Shown: positions 31,628 to 40,474, numbered from the stretch's first letter. The stretch is 64,000 nt of DNA from Mayfieldus sp038040285 (GCA_038040285.1 JBBPIN010000011.1:1-64000), one strand, 5' to 3'. The notes: generated by a model from the letters alone, not told the origin. Translations and numbers: made by a program.

Positions 31628-32940
31628 CGCATCGCCCCCATCTGCTCGGGCTTGCCGACCACGGCGCCGATCCGCGCCACCCCGGTGTCCTCGGTGTAGA
31701 GCAGCTCCTCGAACTCGGCCCGGAACTTGCGCACCATCGCCCCGACCGGCATCGCCATCGAGTCGCCGAGCACGCAGAGGCAGTTGCCGATGATGTTGTC
31801 CTGCACCGAGGCGACGACGTCGAGGTCCATCGGCGTCGCCTCGCCGTCGGTGACCCGCCCCAGCATCTTCACGGTCCAGTTGGTGCCCTCGCGGCAGGGG
31901 GTGCACTTGCCGCACGACTCGTGGTGGTAGAAGCGCGCCGTGCGCAGCGCCATCTGCGGGATCGAGACCCGCTCGTCGGCGACGATGATCGACCCAGAGC
32001 CGAGCATCGACCCGGCGTCGGCCATCGCCTCGAAGCTGTAGGGGACGTCGAGGTCGTCCCCGGTCAGCACCGGCGAGGACGAGCCCCCGGGGTAGAAGGC
32101 CTTCACCTGGTGGCCGTCCCCGGGACCGCCGGCCAGGTCATAGATCAGCTCCCGGGTCGGGATGCCCAGCTCGACTTCGTAGTTGCCGGGCCGCTGCACG
32201 CAACCGGAGACCGAGACGACCTTTGTGCCCGGCGACTGCTCGGTGCCAAAGCTCTTGAACCAGTCGGCGCCGTTGGCGACGATGTGGGGGACGTTGGACA
32301 GCGTCTCCACGTTGTTGATCAGCGTCGGTCCGCCGTAGAGGCCCTGGACGGCGGGGAACGGGGGCTTGAGCCGCGGGTTACCCCGCTTTCCCTCCAGCGC
32401 GTCGAGCAGCGCCGTCTCCTCGCCGCAGATGTAGGCGCCGGCGCCGCGGTGGACGACCAGCTCGAGGTTGCGGTGGCTGCCGAGGATGTCCTGTCCCAGA
32501 TAGCCGGCCTCGTAGGCCTCGACGACCGCGGCGTCGAGGATGTCGCCCTGGAGGTCGTACTCGCCGCGGATGAAGATGAAGGCGCGCGACGCGTCGGCGG
32601 CCAGGGCGGCGATCGCGATCCCCTCGACCAGCTGGTGCGGGTTCTTCTGCATCAGCTCGCGGTCCTTGAAGGCGCCCGGCTCGGACTCGTCGGCGTTGCA
32701 GCACAGGTACTTCTCCATCTCACCGCCGCGGGGCAGGAACGAGGCCTTCTTTCCCATCGAGAAGCCGGCGCCGCCGCGGCCGCGCAGGCCCGAGTCCTCC
32801 AGCTCGGTCAGCACTTCGTCCGCTTCCATCTCGCGGTAGGCGCGCTCCAGGGTCCGGTAACCGCCGAGCTGCTTGTAGACGTCGATCGTGTGCAGGCCTG
32901 GCTCGTCGATGTGGCGGAACAGCAGCCGCGTCTCTGGCAT
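31624..32940 (-). CDS. nuoF: NADH-quinone oxidoreductase subunit F
   Basis: 438 residues from ATG 32940 (TGATG with the nuoE stop). NADH-binding GRGGAGFSMGKK, FMN-binding region CNADESEPGAFKDRE and GAGAYICGEETALLD, and the [4Fe-4S] N3 site ESCGKCTPCREGT with a further Cys in NIIGNCLCVLGD. Entry point for NADH electrons; works with NuoE and NuoG. Confidence 0.97.
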   Translation of the reverse strand: MPETRLLFRHIDEPGLHTIDVYKQLGGYRTLERAYREMEADEVLTELEDSGLRGRGGAGFSMGKKASFLPRGGEMEKYLCCNADESEPGAFKDRELMQKNPHQLVEGIAIAALAADASRAFIFIRGEYDLQGDILDAAVVEAYEAGYLGQDILGSHRNLELVVHRGAGAYICGEETALLDALEGKRGNPRLKPPFPAVQGLYGGPTLINNVETLSNVPHIVANGADWFKSFGTEQSPGTKVVSVSGCVQRPGNYEVELGIPTRELIYDLAGGPGDGHQVKAFYPGGSSSPVLTGDDLDVPYSFEAMADAGSMLGSGSIIVADERVSIPQMALRTARFYHHESCGKCTPCREGTNWTVKMLGRVTDGEATPMDLDVVASVQDNIIGNCLCVLGDSMAMPVGAMVRKFRAEFEELLYTEDTGVARIGAVVGKPEQMGAMR

Positions 32941-33665
32941 CAGCCGCCCTTCGCCTTTGCAACCCGGGGATCGGGCTCGGGCTCGGGCCCTCCGGCGGCG
33001 CCGCGCTTGGCGAGCGCCTTGTCGGGCAGAACCTCGGTGTCGGTGATCAACTGCTGGACCGCTTCGTTTGCATCCTCTCCGGCCAGCGGCCCGAAATAAT
33101 GGCCGTCGATCGATGCCATCGGCGCCAGGTCGCAGGCGCCCAGGCACTCGAAGCCGGTCACGAACAGCTCGTCGTCCTCTGAGCTGGAGCCGCCCTGGCC
33201 GGCCGCGTCGCGATCGCAGCCGGCGGCTTCGCAGAACGCGTCCAGCAGCTCGTCGCCGCCCCGCATCCAACAGGAGATGTTGGTGCAGACCAGCACCCTG
33301 TGGCGGCCAACAGGCTTTGTGTGCAGCAGGTCGTAGAAGCTCGCCACCGACTCCAGATAGGCGGGGGTGACGCGCATCACCGCCGCCGCCTGGCGGATCC
33401 CATCCGGCGTACACCAGCCATAGCGCTGCTGGACCGCCCACAGCGCGGGGATCGAGGCCGAGTGGCGGTCGGGGTAGCGCGACATCAACTGCTCGATCCG
33501 CTCGCGCAGGTGGTCGGGACAGCCGGTCTGGTGGATCTCCGGGATCTCCTCGGCGGGGCGGTCGGGGTGCCGCCCCTCGACCAGCGCCGGATCGACGGGA
33601 AGTCCGGAGCCGTCACTCGGCGCCGACGCACCCTGGGTGAGACCTGTGGGCCCGCCGCCGTTCAT
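32940..33665 (-). CDS. nuoE: NADH-quinone oxidoreductase subunit E
   Basis: 241 residues. Thioredoxin-like [2Fe-2S] domain with cluster Cys in VCTNISCWMRG and FECLGACDLAP. N-terminal extension of about 40 residues (Gly/Pro-rich) and a C-terminal tail (PEPEPDPRVAKAKGG) make it longer than the usual 160-175. The start overlaps the nuoD stop by four bases. Confidence 0.95.
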   Translation of the reverse strand: MNGGGPTGLTQGASAPSDGSGLPVDPALVEGRHPDRPAEEIPEIHQTGCPDHLRERIEQLMSRYPDRHSASIPALWAVQQRYGWCTPDGIRQAAAVMRVTPAYLESVASFYDLLHTKPVGRHRVLVCTNISCWMRGGDELLDAFCEAAGCDRDAAGQGGSSSEDDELFVTGFECLGACDLAPMASIDGHYFGPLAGEDANEAVQQLITDTEVLPDKALAKRGAAGGPEPEPDPRVAKAKGG

Positions 33666-34891
33666 CGGTCGACGCCCCCGAGGATCGGGTCGAGCATCGC
33701 CAGGTTCTGGATCAGGTCGGCAATCAAGCCGCCGATGCTCATGTCCCGCAGCATCTGCAGGTTCACGAACGAGGGGTCGCGAACGTGCACGCGGGCCGGT
33801 TTCGCCGACCCGTCGGCGAGCACGTAGCAGCCGAGCTCGCCGCGTGGACCCTCCACCGCGTAATAGACCTCGCCGGGCGGCACCCGGTAACCCTCGGTGA
33901 CCAGCTTGAAGTGGTGGATCAGCGCCTCCATCGAGGTCGAGAGCTCGGAGCGCGGCGGCAGCACGAACTTGCGGTCGTCGGCGATGTGCGGCCCCTCCGG
34001 CAATCCCTCCAACGCCTGCTCGATGATCTTCACCGACTCACGGATCTCCGCCAGCCGCACCCGGTAGCGGTCATACCCATCGCCCACCGTGCCGACCGGG
34101 ATCCGGAAGTCGAGCTCGGGATAGACGAGGTAGTCGAACGCCTTGCGCAGGTCCCAGGGCTCGCCGGCGGCGCGCAGCAGCGGCCCGGTCACGCCCAGCT
34201 CCAGCAGGCGCTCCCGCGGCACTATCCCGACGCCCTTGGTGCGGCGCAGGAAGATCTCGTTGTGGTCCAGCAGCGCCTCGTACTGATCGACCCGCGTCGG
34301 CATCTCCTCGATGAAGTCGCGGAGCTTCGCCGCGAAGTCGGCCGGGATGTCCTCGATCACGCCGCCGACCTGGAAGTAGCGGGTGTGCATCCGCTGGCCG
34401 GAGGACATCTCGAAAAGGTCGAGGATCTTGTCGCGCTCGCGGAAGCAGTACCAGAGCATCGAGACCGCCCCGAGGTCGAGCCCCGTGGTCCCCAGCCAGA
34501 CGAGATGCGAGTGGATCCGGTTCAGCTCCATGTGGATCACTCGCAGGTAGCTGGCGCGGCGCGGAATCTCGAGGCCCACCAGACGCTCGACCGCTCCGCA
34601 GAAGGTCTCCATGTTGAAGTAGTAGGAGAGGTAGTCCATCCGCTCCACGAACGGGATCACCTTCCAGTAGGACTTGTCCTCGCAGGACTTCTCGATCCCG
34701 GTGTGGAGGTAGCCGACCACCGGCGTCAGATCTCGCACCACCTCGCCCTCGAGCTGCACGATCAGCCGCAGCACGCCGTGGGTGGCGGGGTGGTGCGGCC
34801 CCATATTGATCGTCAGCAGCTCCTGCTCCGGCTCCAGCTGCTCGCGCTCGACGCTGACGCCCGCGGTCTCGAGCGTTTCGGGCGTGCTCAC
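33662..34891 (-). CDS. nuoD: NADH-quinone oxidoreductase subunit D
   Basis: 409 residues from GTG 34891, overlapping the nuoC stop (GTGA); ATG/GTG starts up to 34900 are open but less likely. MGPHHPATHGVLRLI carries the quinone-site His; YLHTGIEKSCEDKSYWKV and the end DLIQNLAMLDPILGGVDR are also characteristic. The protein is related to the large subunit of NiFe hydrogenases but has no metal Cys. Sits at the quinone chamber with NuoB and NuoH. Confidence 0.97.
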   Translation of the reverse strand: MSTPETLETAGVSVEREQLEPEQELLTINMGPHHPATHGVLRLIVQLEGEVVRDLTPVVGYLHTGIEKSCEDKSYWKVIPFVERMDYLSYYFNMETFCGAVERLVGLEIPRRASYLRVIHMELNRIHSHLVWLGTTGLDLGAVSMLWYCFRERDKILDLFEMSSGQRMHTRYFQVGGVIEDIPADFAAKLRDFIEEMPTRVDQYEALLDHNEIFLRRTKGVGIVPRERLLELGVTGPLLRAAGEPWDLRKAFDYLVYPELDFRIPVGTVGDGYDRYRVRLAEIRESVKIIEQALEGLPEGPHIADDRKFVLPPRSELSTSMEALIHHFKLVTEGYRVPPGEVYYAVEGPRGELGCYVLADGSAKPARVHVRDPSFVNLQMLRDMSIGGLIADLIQNLAMLDPILGGVDR

Positions 34892-35445
34892 TCGTACCAC
34901 CCGGGCGAGTCGGGCTCGTTGTGGGTGAACAGGACCGGTTCGCCGCCGACCGGGAAGTCCCGCCGCAGAGGCCAGCCGACGTAGTCCTCCGGCAACAGGA
35001 TGCGTCGCAGGTCGGGGTGGCCGCGAAAGACGATGCCGAAGAAGTCGTAGGCCTCGCGCTCGTGAAACTCGGCGGTCCCGAACAGCTCCACGCTCGAATC
35101 AATTTCCGGCAGCTGCTCTGCGCCCTGGTTGCCGGAAGCGCCGTTAACCGCCGGGTTGGCGAGCATCGCCTTGACCCTGATCCGCTCGACGCGCGGCATG
35201 TTGAGCAGCTCGTAGTGGACGCCGAAGCGCGGCTGCGCCGGCAGGTAGTCGGCGACGTGCAGGCTGGAGAGGAAGCGGTACTCCTGGCCCTGCGTGTCGC
35301 GCAGCCAGCGCAGCAGGTCGAGGATCTGCTTCGGGTCGGCGAGCAGCGCCGGCTGGTCGTGGTCGAAGCTGGTGTCGAGGACGGCGTCCGGGTGGGCTGC
35401 GTTGCAGTCCTGGCGGATCAGCTCGAGGCCGGGGGCGTCAGGCAT
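34888..35445 (-). CDS. nuoC: NADH-quinone oxidoreductase subunit C
   Basis: 185 residues from ATG 35445, overlapping the end of nuoB by eight bases. Signature EREAYDFFGIVFRGHPDLRR followed by LLPEDYVGWPLRRDFP. A Gly/Asn-rich insert (NPAVNGASGNQGAEQL) replaces a loop. The upstream frame to 35727 is a shadow of nuoB. Confidence 0.96.
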   Translation of the reverse strand: MPDAPGLELIRQDCNAAHPDAVLDTSFDHDQPALLADPKQILDLLRWLRDTQGQEYRFLSSLHVADYLPAQPRFGVHYELLNMPRVERIRVKAMLANPAVNGASGNQGAEQLPEIDSSVELFGTAEFHEREAYDFFGIVFRGHPDLRRILLPEDYVGWPLRRDFPVGGEPVLFTHNEPDSPGWYE

Positions 35446-36169
35446 CCGCCAGCTCCCGGGCCTTCTGGTAGGCCTCGGCGGCTTCGGGGCTGGGCCTGCT
35501 GTCGGGCCCACCGCGCGCCCACTCCTCGGTGCCGATCGCGTTGTAGCGGCGCCTCCAACCCGGGTCCGGGTTTTCCTGGACCAGCCGTTGAAGCTTGATG
35601 AAGCCGTGCAGCAGCGCCTCCGGTCGCGGCGGGCAGCCCGGAATGTGGACGTCGATCGGCATGAACTTGTCCGCGCCCTGGACGACCGCGTAGTTGGCGA
35701 ACATGCCGCCGCTCGACGAGCAGGCACCCATCGCGATCGCCCACTTCGGCTCCAGCATCTGGTCGTAGACGCGGCGGATGACCGGGGCCATCTTGATCGA
35801 CACCCGGCCGGAGAGAATGATCATGTCGGCCTGCCGCGGCGAGGCTCGGAACGCCTCGGCGCCGAATCGCGCGATGTCGTAGCGCGAGGTGACCATCGAG
35901 ATCATCTCGATCGCGCAGCAGGCCAGCCCGAAGGTCATCGGGAACAGCGAGTTGGCGCGGGCCATGTTCAGCGCCCGCTCCAAGGTCGTCGTCATCACCC
36001 GCTCCTCCACGTAGCGATCGAGATCGGCGCCCTCGAGGTCGCCGCGCAACATGTCGCGGGCGCGAAGCTGGCGGGCGAGCAGCTCCTCCGGGCTGCTTGG
36101 TTGCTCGAGCGGTGCAAGGGCGCGGATCTTGCGGCGCTCTACCTCCAATCGAGCGCTCCCCGGCGCCAC
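35438..36169 (-). CDS. nuoB: NADH-quinone oxidoreductase subunit B
   Basis: 243 residues if GTG 36169 is used, overlapping nuoA by 31 bp. A GGAGG inside the nuoA end is in place for a start nearer TTG 36148. The core has the N2 cluster Cys residues: GLACCAIEM, AMGACSSSGG and IPGCPPRPEAL. N- and C-terminal extensions of about 55 and 45 residues are hydrophilic and not part of the core fold. Confidence 0.95.
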   Translation of the reverse strand: MAPGSARLEVERRKIRALAPLEQPSSPEELLARQLRARDMLRGDLEGADLDRYVEERVMTTTLERALNMARANSLFPMTFGLACCAIEMISMVTSRYDIARFGAEAFRASPRQADMIILSGRVSIKMAPVIRRVYDQMLEPKWAIAMGACSSSGGMFANYAVVQGADKFMPIDVHIPGCPPRPEALLHGFIKLQRLVQENPDPGWRRRYNAIGTEEWARGGPDSRPSPEAAEAYQKARELADA

Positions 36170-36510
36170 ACGTAGATCAGCGCGACCGCGAGCAGGGCGA
36201 CGAAGATCAGCAACTCGGCGAGGACGAAGACGCTGTCGGCGGCCTTGAGGATCACCCCCACCGGGTAGAGGAAGATCACCTCGATGTCAAAGAGGATGAA
36301 CAGCATCGCGATCAGGTAGAAGCTGATCCCGAAGCGGAAGCTGCGCGAGACCTCGCTCGGCAGCCCGCACTCGTAGGGCTCCTGCTGCACCTTCGTCGCC
36401 TCGCCCTTTCCCCGCTTCGGGCCCAGCAGGTGGTTGAGCATCACGAACGCTCCTCCGACCCCGGCGCCTAGCGCGGCGAAGACCAGGATGGGGAGGTAGC
36501 TGCGCAGCAC
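36139..36510 (-). CDS. nuoA: NADH-quinone oxidoreductase subunit A
   Basis: 123 residues from GTG 36510, three membrane helices. YECGLPSEVSRSFRFGISFYL is the characteristic loop with its Cys, and LFDIEVIFLYPVGV contains the conserved Asp and Glu. First gene of the operon. An operator-like inverted repeat begins 4 nt upstream of its start. Confidence 0.96.
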   Translation of the reverse strand: MLRSYLPILVFAALGAGVGGAFVMLNHLLGPKRGKGEATKVQQEPYECGLPSEVSRSFRFGISFYLIAMLFILFDIEVIFLYPVGVILKAADSVFVLAELLIFVALLAVALIYVWRRGALDWR

Positions 36511-36513
36511 GTC

Positions 36514-36533
36514 AAGTGGTTATACAACCACTT
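36514..36533. promoter_or_regulatory. Inverted repeat before nuoA
   Basis: AAGTGGTT-ATAC-AACCACTT, a perfect 8-bp palindrome with a 4-nt centre, between the divergent nuoA and membrane-protein genes. On the nuoA strand the centre is GTATAA, which resembles a -10 element with very short leader to the GTG start. A repressor bound here would block the nuo promoter. No family is assigned. Confidence 0.6.
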
Positions 36534-36607
36534 TGTGGCAGATTGCTACATAGTGCTTTTCCGCATCAGAGAGCCGATTTCCGACCCTTTCAGGCGGATT
36601 TGGGGCA

Positions 36608-37042
36608 ATGGCTGAGGTCCACCTGGTGGTCGGCGTCTCGTTGATCGCCCTCAACCTGCTGGCCGCCGCCTGGGGCGGGGTCGCGTGGTTTCGCGACCGC
36701 GCCTCGATCGCCTTCTGGTACATGTTGCGCGCCGCCCAGGTCTCGGTCTTCGTACAGGTGATGCTCGGGGCGCTGCTGGTGGTGACCGGCCACGAGGCGG
36801 CCGACGGCCTGCACTATGTATATGGAGTGCTGCCGCTGCCGGTCTCGTTGCTCGCCGAGGCCGCCCGCACCGGCGCCGCCGAGCGCGAGATCGGCGAGCT
36901 CGAGTTCGAGACCCTGCCCGCCGACCGTCAGCGGACGATCGCGCTGGCGATCGTGCGCCGCGAGATGGGGATCATGACCGTGAGCTGCATCGTGATCTTC
37001 TTCCTCGCGCTGCGCGCGGCGGGGACCAGCTCGGCGTTCTGA
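36608..37042 (+). CDS. Small multi-pass membrane protein, unknown function
   Basis: 144 residues from ATG 36608. Four hydrophobic segments (near residues 5-27, 38-60, 67-85, 117-138) with a conserved-looking LHYVYGVLPLPVSLLAEA in the middle. I do not recognise a named family; proteins of this look often sit near complex I or cytochrome genes, which would fit the place here, divergent from nuoA. No heme ligand pattern is clear. Confidence 0.7.
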   Translation: MAEVHLVVGVSLIALNLLAAAWGGVAWFRDRASIAFWYMLRAAQVSVFVQVMLGALLVVTGHEAADGLHYVYGVLPLPVSLLAEAARTGAAEREIGELEFETLPADRQRTIALAIVRREMGIMTVSCIVIFFLALRAAGTSSAF

Positions 37043-37055
37043 GCCGCGTCGAGCC

Positions 37056-37532
37056 TCAGCCGAGGCCGCGGTAGACGCCGCGATAGTGGATCAACGGCTC
37101 GCCGTCGCGCGCCTCGATGTCGGCGACCGCGCCGGTGAGGATCACGTGGTCGCCGCCCATCACCACGTCCTGAAGCTCGCAACCGAGCCACAGCACCGAG
37201 CCGTCCAGCGCCGGGATCCCGTCGCGCTCCGACCACTCCACCCCCTGCCACTTGTCGGGCTCGTCGAGCTTGGTCGAGAACTGGCGCGCCACCGCTTCCT
37301 GGTCGGCGGCCAGGACGTCGATCCCGAACCGTCCCGCCTCCTGGACCGAGCGCAGGGTGCGCGAGTCGCGGTCGAGGCAGACCAGCATCAGCATCGGCTC
37401 GAGCGATAGCGACCCGACGGCGCTGGTGGTAGCTCCCGAGCGGCCGTTCGGCCCGATCGCGGTCACCACCGTGACCCCGGTGGGAAGCAGCCCCACGGCG
37501 GCGCGAAAAGAGTCCTTGTCGATCTCGGCCAT
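37056..37532 (-). CDS. Flavin reductase family protein
   Basis: 158 residues. The FMN-binding split-barrel signatures are FRAAVGLLPTGVTVVTA near the start, SLSLEPMLMLVCLDRDS, and a C-terminal GEPLIHYRGVYRGL. These enzymes use NAD(P)H to reduce FMN or FAD, often for a two-component monooxygenase. No partner is next to it. Convergent with the membrane-protein gene (14 bp) and divergent from the cytochrome gene. Confidence 0.9.
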   Translation of the reverse strand: MAEIDKDSFRAAVGLLPTGVTVVTAIGPNGRSGATTSAVGSLSLEPMLMLVCLDRDSRTLRSVQEAGRFGIDVLAADQEAVARQFSTKLDEPDKWQGVEWSERDGIPALDGSVLWLGCELQDVVMGGDHVILTGAVADIEARDGEPLIHYRGVYRGLG

Positions 37533-37566
37533 CGATCAGCCCGCGATCCTGACGCGGCGAGAGCAT

Positions 37567-37971
37567 ATGATCGCGCGCGTGCGGGCCCTCTCCGTGACAG
37601 CCATCGCGGCCCTGATCGCGCTGTCGGTCGCCGCCTGCGGCAAGCAGGGCATTTCGGTCTCCAAGGACAGCTCCGACTACCAGGGCGCCGATCTGTTCGC
37701 CACCCATTGCTCGGGCTGTCACACGCTCAGTTCAGCGGGGACGCAGGGAACCGGCAATCGCGGCCTGCGAACCCAGGGCCCGAACCTCGATCAGCGCACC
37801 GAGACCTACGATGACGCGCTGTTTGCGATCCGAAACGGCGGCTTTTCGGGCGCGATCATGCCCCAGAACATCGTCGTCGGCCAGGACGCCGAGCAGGTGG
37901 CAACGTTCGTCGCCAAGTACGCCGGCACGCAGGCGCAGACCAGCCCGCGGCCCGGCGAGACGGGCGGCTGA
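37567..37971 (+). CDS. Membrane-anchored c-type cytochrome lipoprotein
   Basis: 134 residues from ATG 37567. Signal peptide with a lipobox (ALIALSVAAC). One heme site, CSGCH, in THCSGCHTLSSAG, and a Met ligand in the GAIMPQN loop, which is the class I cytochrome c layout. Likely held on the outer face of the membrane and passes electrons to a terminal oxidase. A REP-like cluster follows the stop. Confidence 0.9.
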   Translation: MIARVRALSVTAIAALIALSVAACGKQGISVSKDSSDYQGADLFATHCSGCHTLSSAGTQGTGNRGLRTQGPNLDQRTETYDDALFAIRNGGFSGAIMPQNIVVGQDAEQVATFVAKYAGTQAQTSPRPGETGG

Positions 37972-38142
37972 TGGCAGCCGCCCGAAGCGGCGGCACGGTT
38001 TCTTGGCCGGCGCGTTGCGCGCCGGCACCTCATTTGCGCCGGCTGCGCCGGCTGACATGCCAGTGCCGGCGCCTGACGGCACCGGCCAAGACCGTCCGTC
38101 AGGCGCCGAAGGCGCCGCAATTGTGTGTGGAGCCCCGTCTGG
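37972..38142 (+). repeat. REP-like cluster, copy 3 with inverted half copy
   Basis: From left to right: a perfect 9-bp hairpin GCCGGCGCG-TTG-CGCGCCGGC (38006-38026); TTGC (38034-38037); hairpin GCCGGC-TGC-GCCGGC (38038-38052); core TGACATGCCAGTG (38053-38065); hairpin CCGGCGCC-TGAC-GGCACCGG with one C-A mismatch (38066-38085); then an inverted half copy of the first hairpin module ending GCAATT (38098-38122). The inverted half is identical to the sequence of copy 2. It occupies the cyt c-serS gap and the serS leader. Confidence 0.85.
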
Positions 38143-39411
38143 GTGCTTGACCTGAAGGCGATCCGCGAGGACCCCGAGGCGGCCCGGGCCGCGTTGGCCC
38201 GCCGCGGCGCCGCCGAGTCGCTCGACGAGCTGTTGCGCCTCGACGCCCGCCGCCGCGAGCTGCTGCCGGAGATCGAGGACGGCAGGGCGCGGCAGAACAA
38301 GGCCTCCGAAGCGATCGCCGAGGCGAAGCGCGGTGGCGGCGACGCGGAGGCCGAGCTCGCCGAGATGCGCGAGCTGGCGCCGCGGATCAAGCAGCTGGAG
38401 TCCGAGCTGGGCGAGGTCGAGGCGGCGCTCGAGGAGCTGGCGGTGAAGCTTCCCAACCTCCCAGACCCTGACGCCCCCGACGGGATGACCGAGGAGGACG
38501 CCGTGGTCCTGCGCGAGGTCGGCGAGCGCCCCGAGTTCGGCTTCGAGCCCCGCGACCACCTCCAGATCGGGACCTCGCTGGGCCTGATCGACATGGAGGC
38601 GGCGGCGCGCGCCTCGGGGTCGCGCTTCGCCTATTTGAAGGGCGACCTGGTGCTGGCCGAGCTGGCACTGGTCCGTTACGCGCTCGACCTGGTCGGGGAG
38701 CAGGGCCATGAGCCGGTGATCCCGCCGGTGCTGGTGCGCGAGGGGTCCCTGTTTGGCACCGGCTTTCTTCCCGGCGACCGCGACCAGATCTACGAGCTGC
38801 CGCGCGACGAGCTTTTCCTCGTCGGCACCTCGGAGGTCTCGCTGGCCGCGCTGCACGCCGACCAGATCCTCGACCCAGGCTCGCTGCCGCTGCGCTACGC
38901 GGGCTTTTCCACCTGCTTTCGGCGCGAGGCGGGCGCCGCCGGCAAGGACACCCGCGGGATCTTCCGCGTGCACCAGTTCGACAAGGTCGAGATGTTCTCG
39001 TTCGTCGAGCCAGCGGCCTCGCGCGACGAGCACGAACGGCTGCTCTCGATTCAGGAGCGGATCCTCACCGAGCTGGAGATTCCCTACCGGGTGGTGAACA
39101 TCGCCGCCGGCGACCTCGGCGCTCCGGCCGCGAAGAAATACGACTGCGAGGCCTGGATCCCGAGCCAGGGCCGCTACCGCGAGCTGACCTCGTGTTCGAA
39201 CACGACCGACTACCAGGCGCGACGCCTCAGTTGTAGGTACCGCCCTGCCGAGGGCGGATCACCCGCGCACGTGCACACCCTCAATGGCACCGCCGTGGCC
39301 GTGGGCCGCACGCTGATCGCGCTGATCGAGAACCGGCAGGAAGAAGGCCATGCATTTTCGCTACCAGAACTACTGCATACTTATGGGGCACCGACGAGGA
39401 TTGAGCCATGA
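38143..39411 (+). CDS. serS: Seryl-tRNA synthetase
   Basis: 422 residues from GTG 38143 (VLDLKAIREDPEAARAALA), with GGAG about 10 nt upstream; the frame opens at 38125 but the family start is here. The N-terminal coiled-coil arm covers about residues 30-105. Class II motifs: motif 2 FRREAGAAGKDTRGIFRVHQF and motif 3 HTLNGTAVAVGRTLIALIENRQ. Usual length. The stop overlaps the response-regulator start (ATGA). The leader contains the REP-like hairpins. Confidence 0.97.
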   Translation: MLDLKAIREDPEAARAALARRGAAESLDELLRLDARRRELLPEIEDGRARQNKASEAIAEAKRGGGDAEAELAEMRELAPRIKQLESELGEVEAALEELAVKLPNLPDPDAPDGMTEEDAVVLREVGERPEFGFEPRDHLQIGTSLGLIDMEAAARASGSRFAYLKGDLVLAELALVRYALDLVGEQGHEPVIPPVLVREGSLFGTGFLPGDRDQIYELPRDELFLVGTSEVSLAALHADQILDPGSLPLRYAGFSTCFRREAGAAGKDTRGIFRVHQFDKVEMFSFVEPAASRDEHERLLSIQERILTELEIPYRVVNIAAGDLGAPAAKKYDCEAWIPSQGRYRELTSCSNTTDYQARRLSCRYRPAEGGSPAHVHTLNGTAVAVGRTLIALIENRQEEGHAFSLPELLHTYGAPTRIEP

Positions 39412-40052
39412 ACATCGCGAACGGCAAGCGGGTGGTCCTCTGCGATGACCACGAGATCGTGCGAGATGCGATCAAATCGCGCATGGCCAACAGCGGCGTG
39501 GTCGAGATCGTCGGCGAGGCCGGTGACGGCCGCGAGGTGGTCGACGTCGTCAAGGACCTTGACCCCGATGTCGTGATCATCGACGTCGAGATGCCGAAGC
39601 GCGACGGGATCGAGGCGACCAAGGAAGTCCTCAAGGCCCGCCCGCGCACCAAGGTGATCATCTTTACCGCGCATGCCCAGCCCGACCTGCTGGCGCTGGC
39701 GCTGCGGGCCGGCGCTTCCGGCTACGTGCTGAAGTCCGCCCCGGCCGAGGACATCGCCAAGGCCGTGAAGGCGGTCACCGGGGGTGGCACCTTCCTCGGC
39801 GGCGACTTCGCCGGCGGCAAGCCGTCGGAGGTCGAGAAGCTACTCGACCTCTCACCCCGCGAGCGCCAGATCCTCGAGTTGCTCGCCGAAGGGCTGCGGG
39901 TGAAGGAGATCGCCGAGCGACTCTCCCTCAGTCCGGCAACCGTTCACACCCACGTTCGCAACGCGATCGCCAAGCTCGAGGTGGACACGCGCACGGAAGC
40001 CGTTGCGCTGGCCGTGCGTTTCAGCTACCTGGGCGCCGGCGGCGCCATCTAG
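39408..40052 (+). CDS. NarL/LuxR-type response regulator
   Basis: 214 residues. Receiver domain with acidic pocket CDDHE, phosphorylation Asp in VVIIDVEMP and Lys in YVLKSAP, then a LuxR-type helix-turn-helix (LSPRERQILELLAEGLRVKEIAERLSLSPATVHTH; cited in parts). No kinase is adjacent; it is translationally coupled to serS by a four-base overlap, an unusual pairing. The partner kinase may be elsewhere. Confidence 0.93.
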   Translation: MNIANGKRVVLCDDHEIVRDAIKSRMANSGVVEIVGEAGDGREVVDVVKDLDPDVVIIDVEMPKRDGIEATKEVLKARPRTKVIIFTAHAQPDLLALALRAGASGYVLKSAPAEDIAKAVKAVTGGGTFLGGDFAGGKPSEVEKLLDLSPRERQILELLAEGLRVKEIAERLSLSPATVHTHVRNAIAKLEVDTRTEAVALAVRFSYLGAGGAI

Positions 40053-40054
40053 CC

Positions 40055-40474
40055 CTAGCTCTCGTCCTGCTCGGACTCGGCGAACTCCAGCGCACACGAG
40101 TTGATGCAGTAGCGCTGTCCGGTCGGGCCCGGGCCGTCGTCGAAGACGTGGCCGAGGTGGGCGTCGCAGTGCTTGCAGACGACTTCGGTGCGGCGCATCA
40201 GCAGGCTGTTGTCGGGCCGCAGCTCGACGTGCTCGAGGTTCGCTGGTTCGGTGAAGCTCGGCCATCCGGTCCCGGAGTCGAACTTCGTGTCCGAGGAGAA
40301 CAGCTCGGTCCCGCAACCGACGCAGCGGTACATCCCCTGCTCGTGGTTGTCCCAGTACTCGCCGGCGAACGGGGCCTCGGTACCGGCGCGCCGCGTCACC
40401 TCGTACTGCTCGGGGGTGAGCTGCTCTCTCCATTCCTCCTCTGACTTACGGATCTTCTCTGCCTCGCTAGCCAC
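40055..40474 (-). CDS. msrB: Peptide-methionine (R)-S-oxide reductase
   Basis: 139 residues. Two CxxC zinc pairs are present (CVGC and CKHC). The catalytic Cys lies in RYCINSCALEF; the second Cys of that motif, in a place usually Ala or Ser, could take part in recycling. Substrate motifs GTGWPSFTEP and HLGHVFDDGP fit MsrB. Cytosolic. Convergent with the response regulator and divergent from the CAP gene. Confidence 0.95.
   Translation of the reverse strand: MASEAEKIRKSEEEWREQLTPEQYEVTRRAGTEAPFAGEYWDNHEQGMYRCVGCGTELFSSDTKFDSGTGWPSFTEPANLEHVELRPDNSLLMRRTEVVCKHCDAHLGHVFDDGPGPTGQRYCINSCALEFAESEQDES

Noticed and set aside
38006..38142. T-box or other riboswitch before serS
   Set aside because: The hairpins belong to the REP-like module also found after unrelated genes, and I see no T-box sequence or specifier-type stem.
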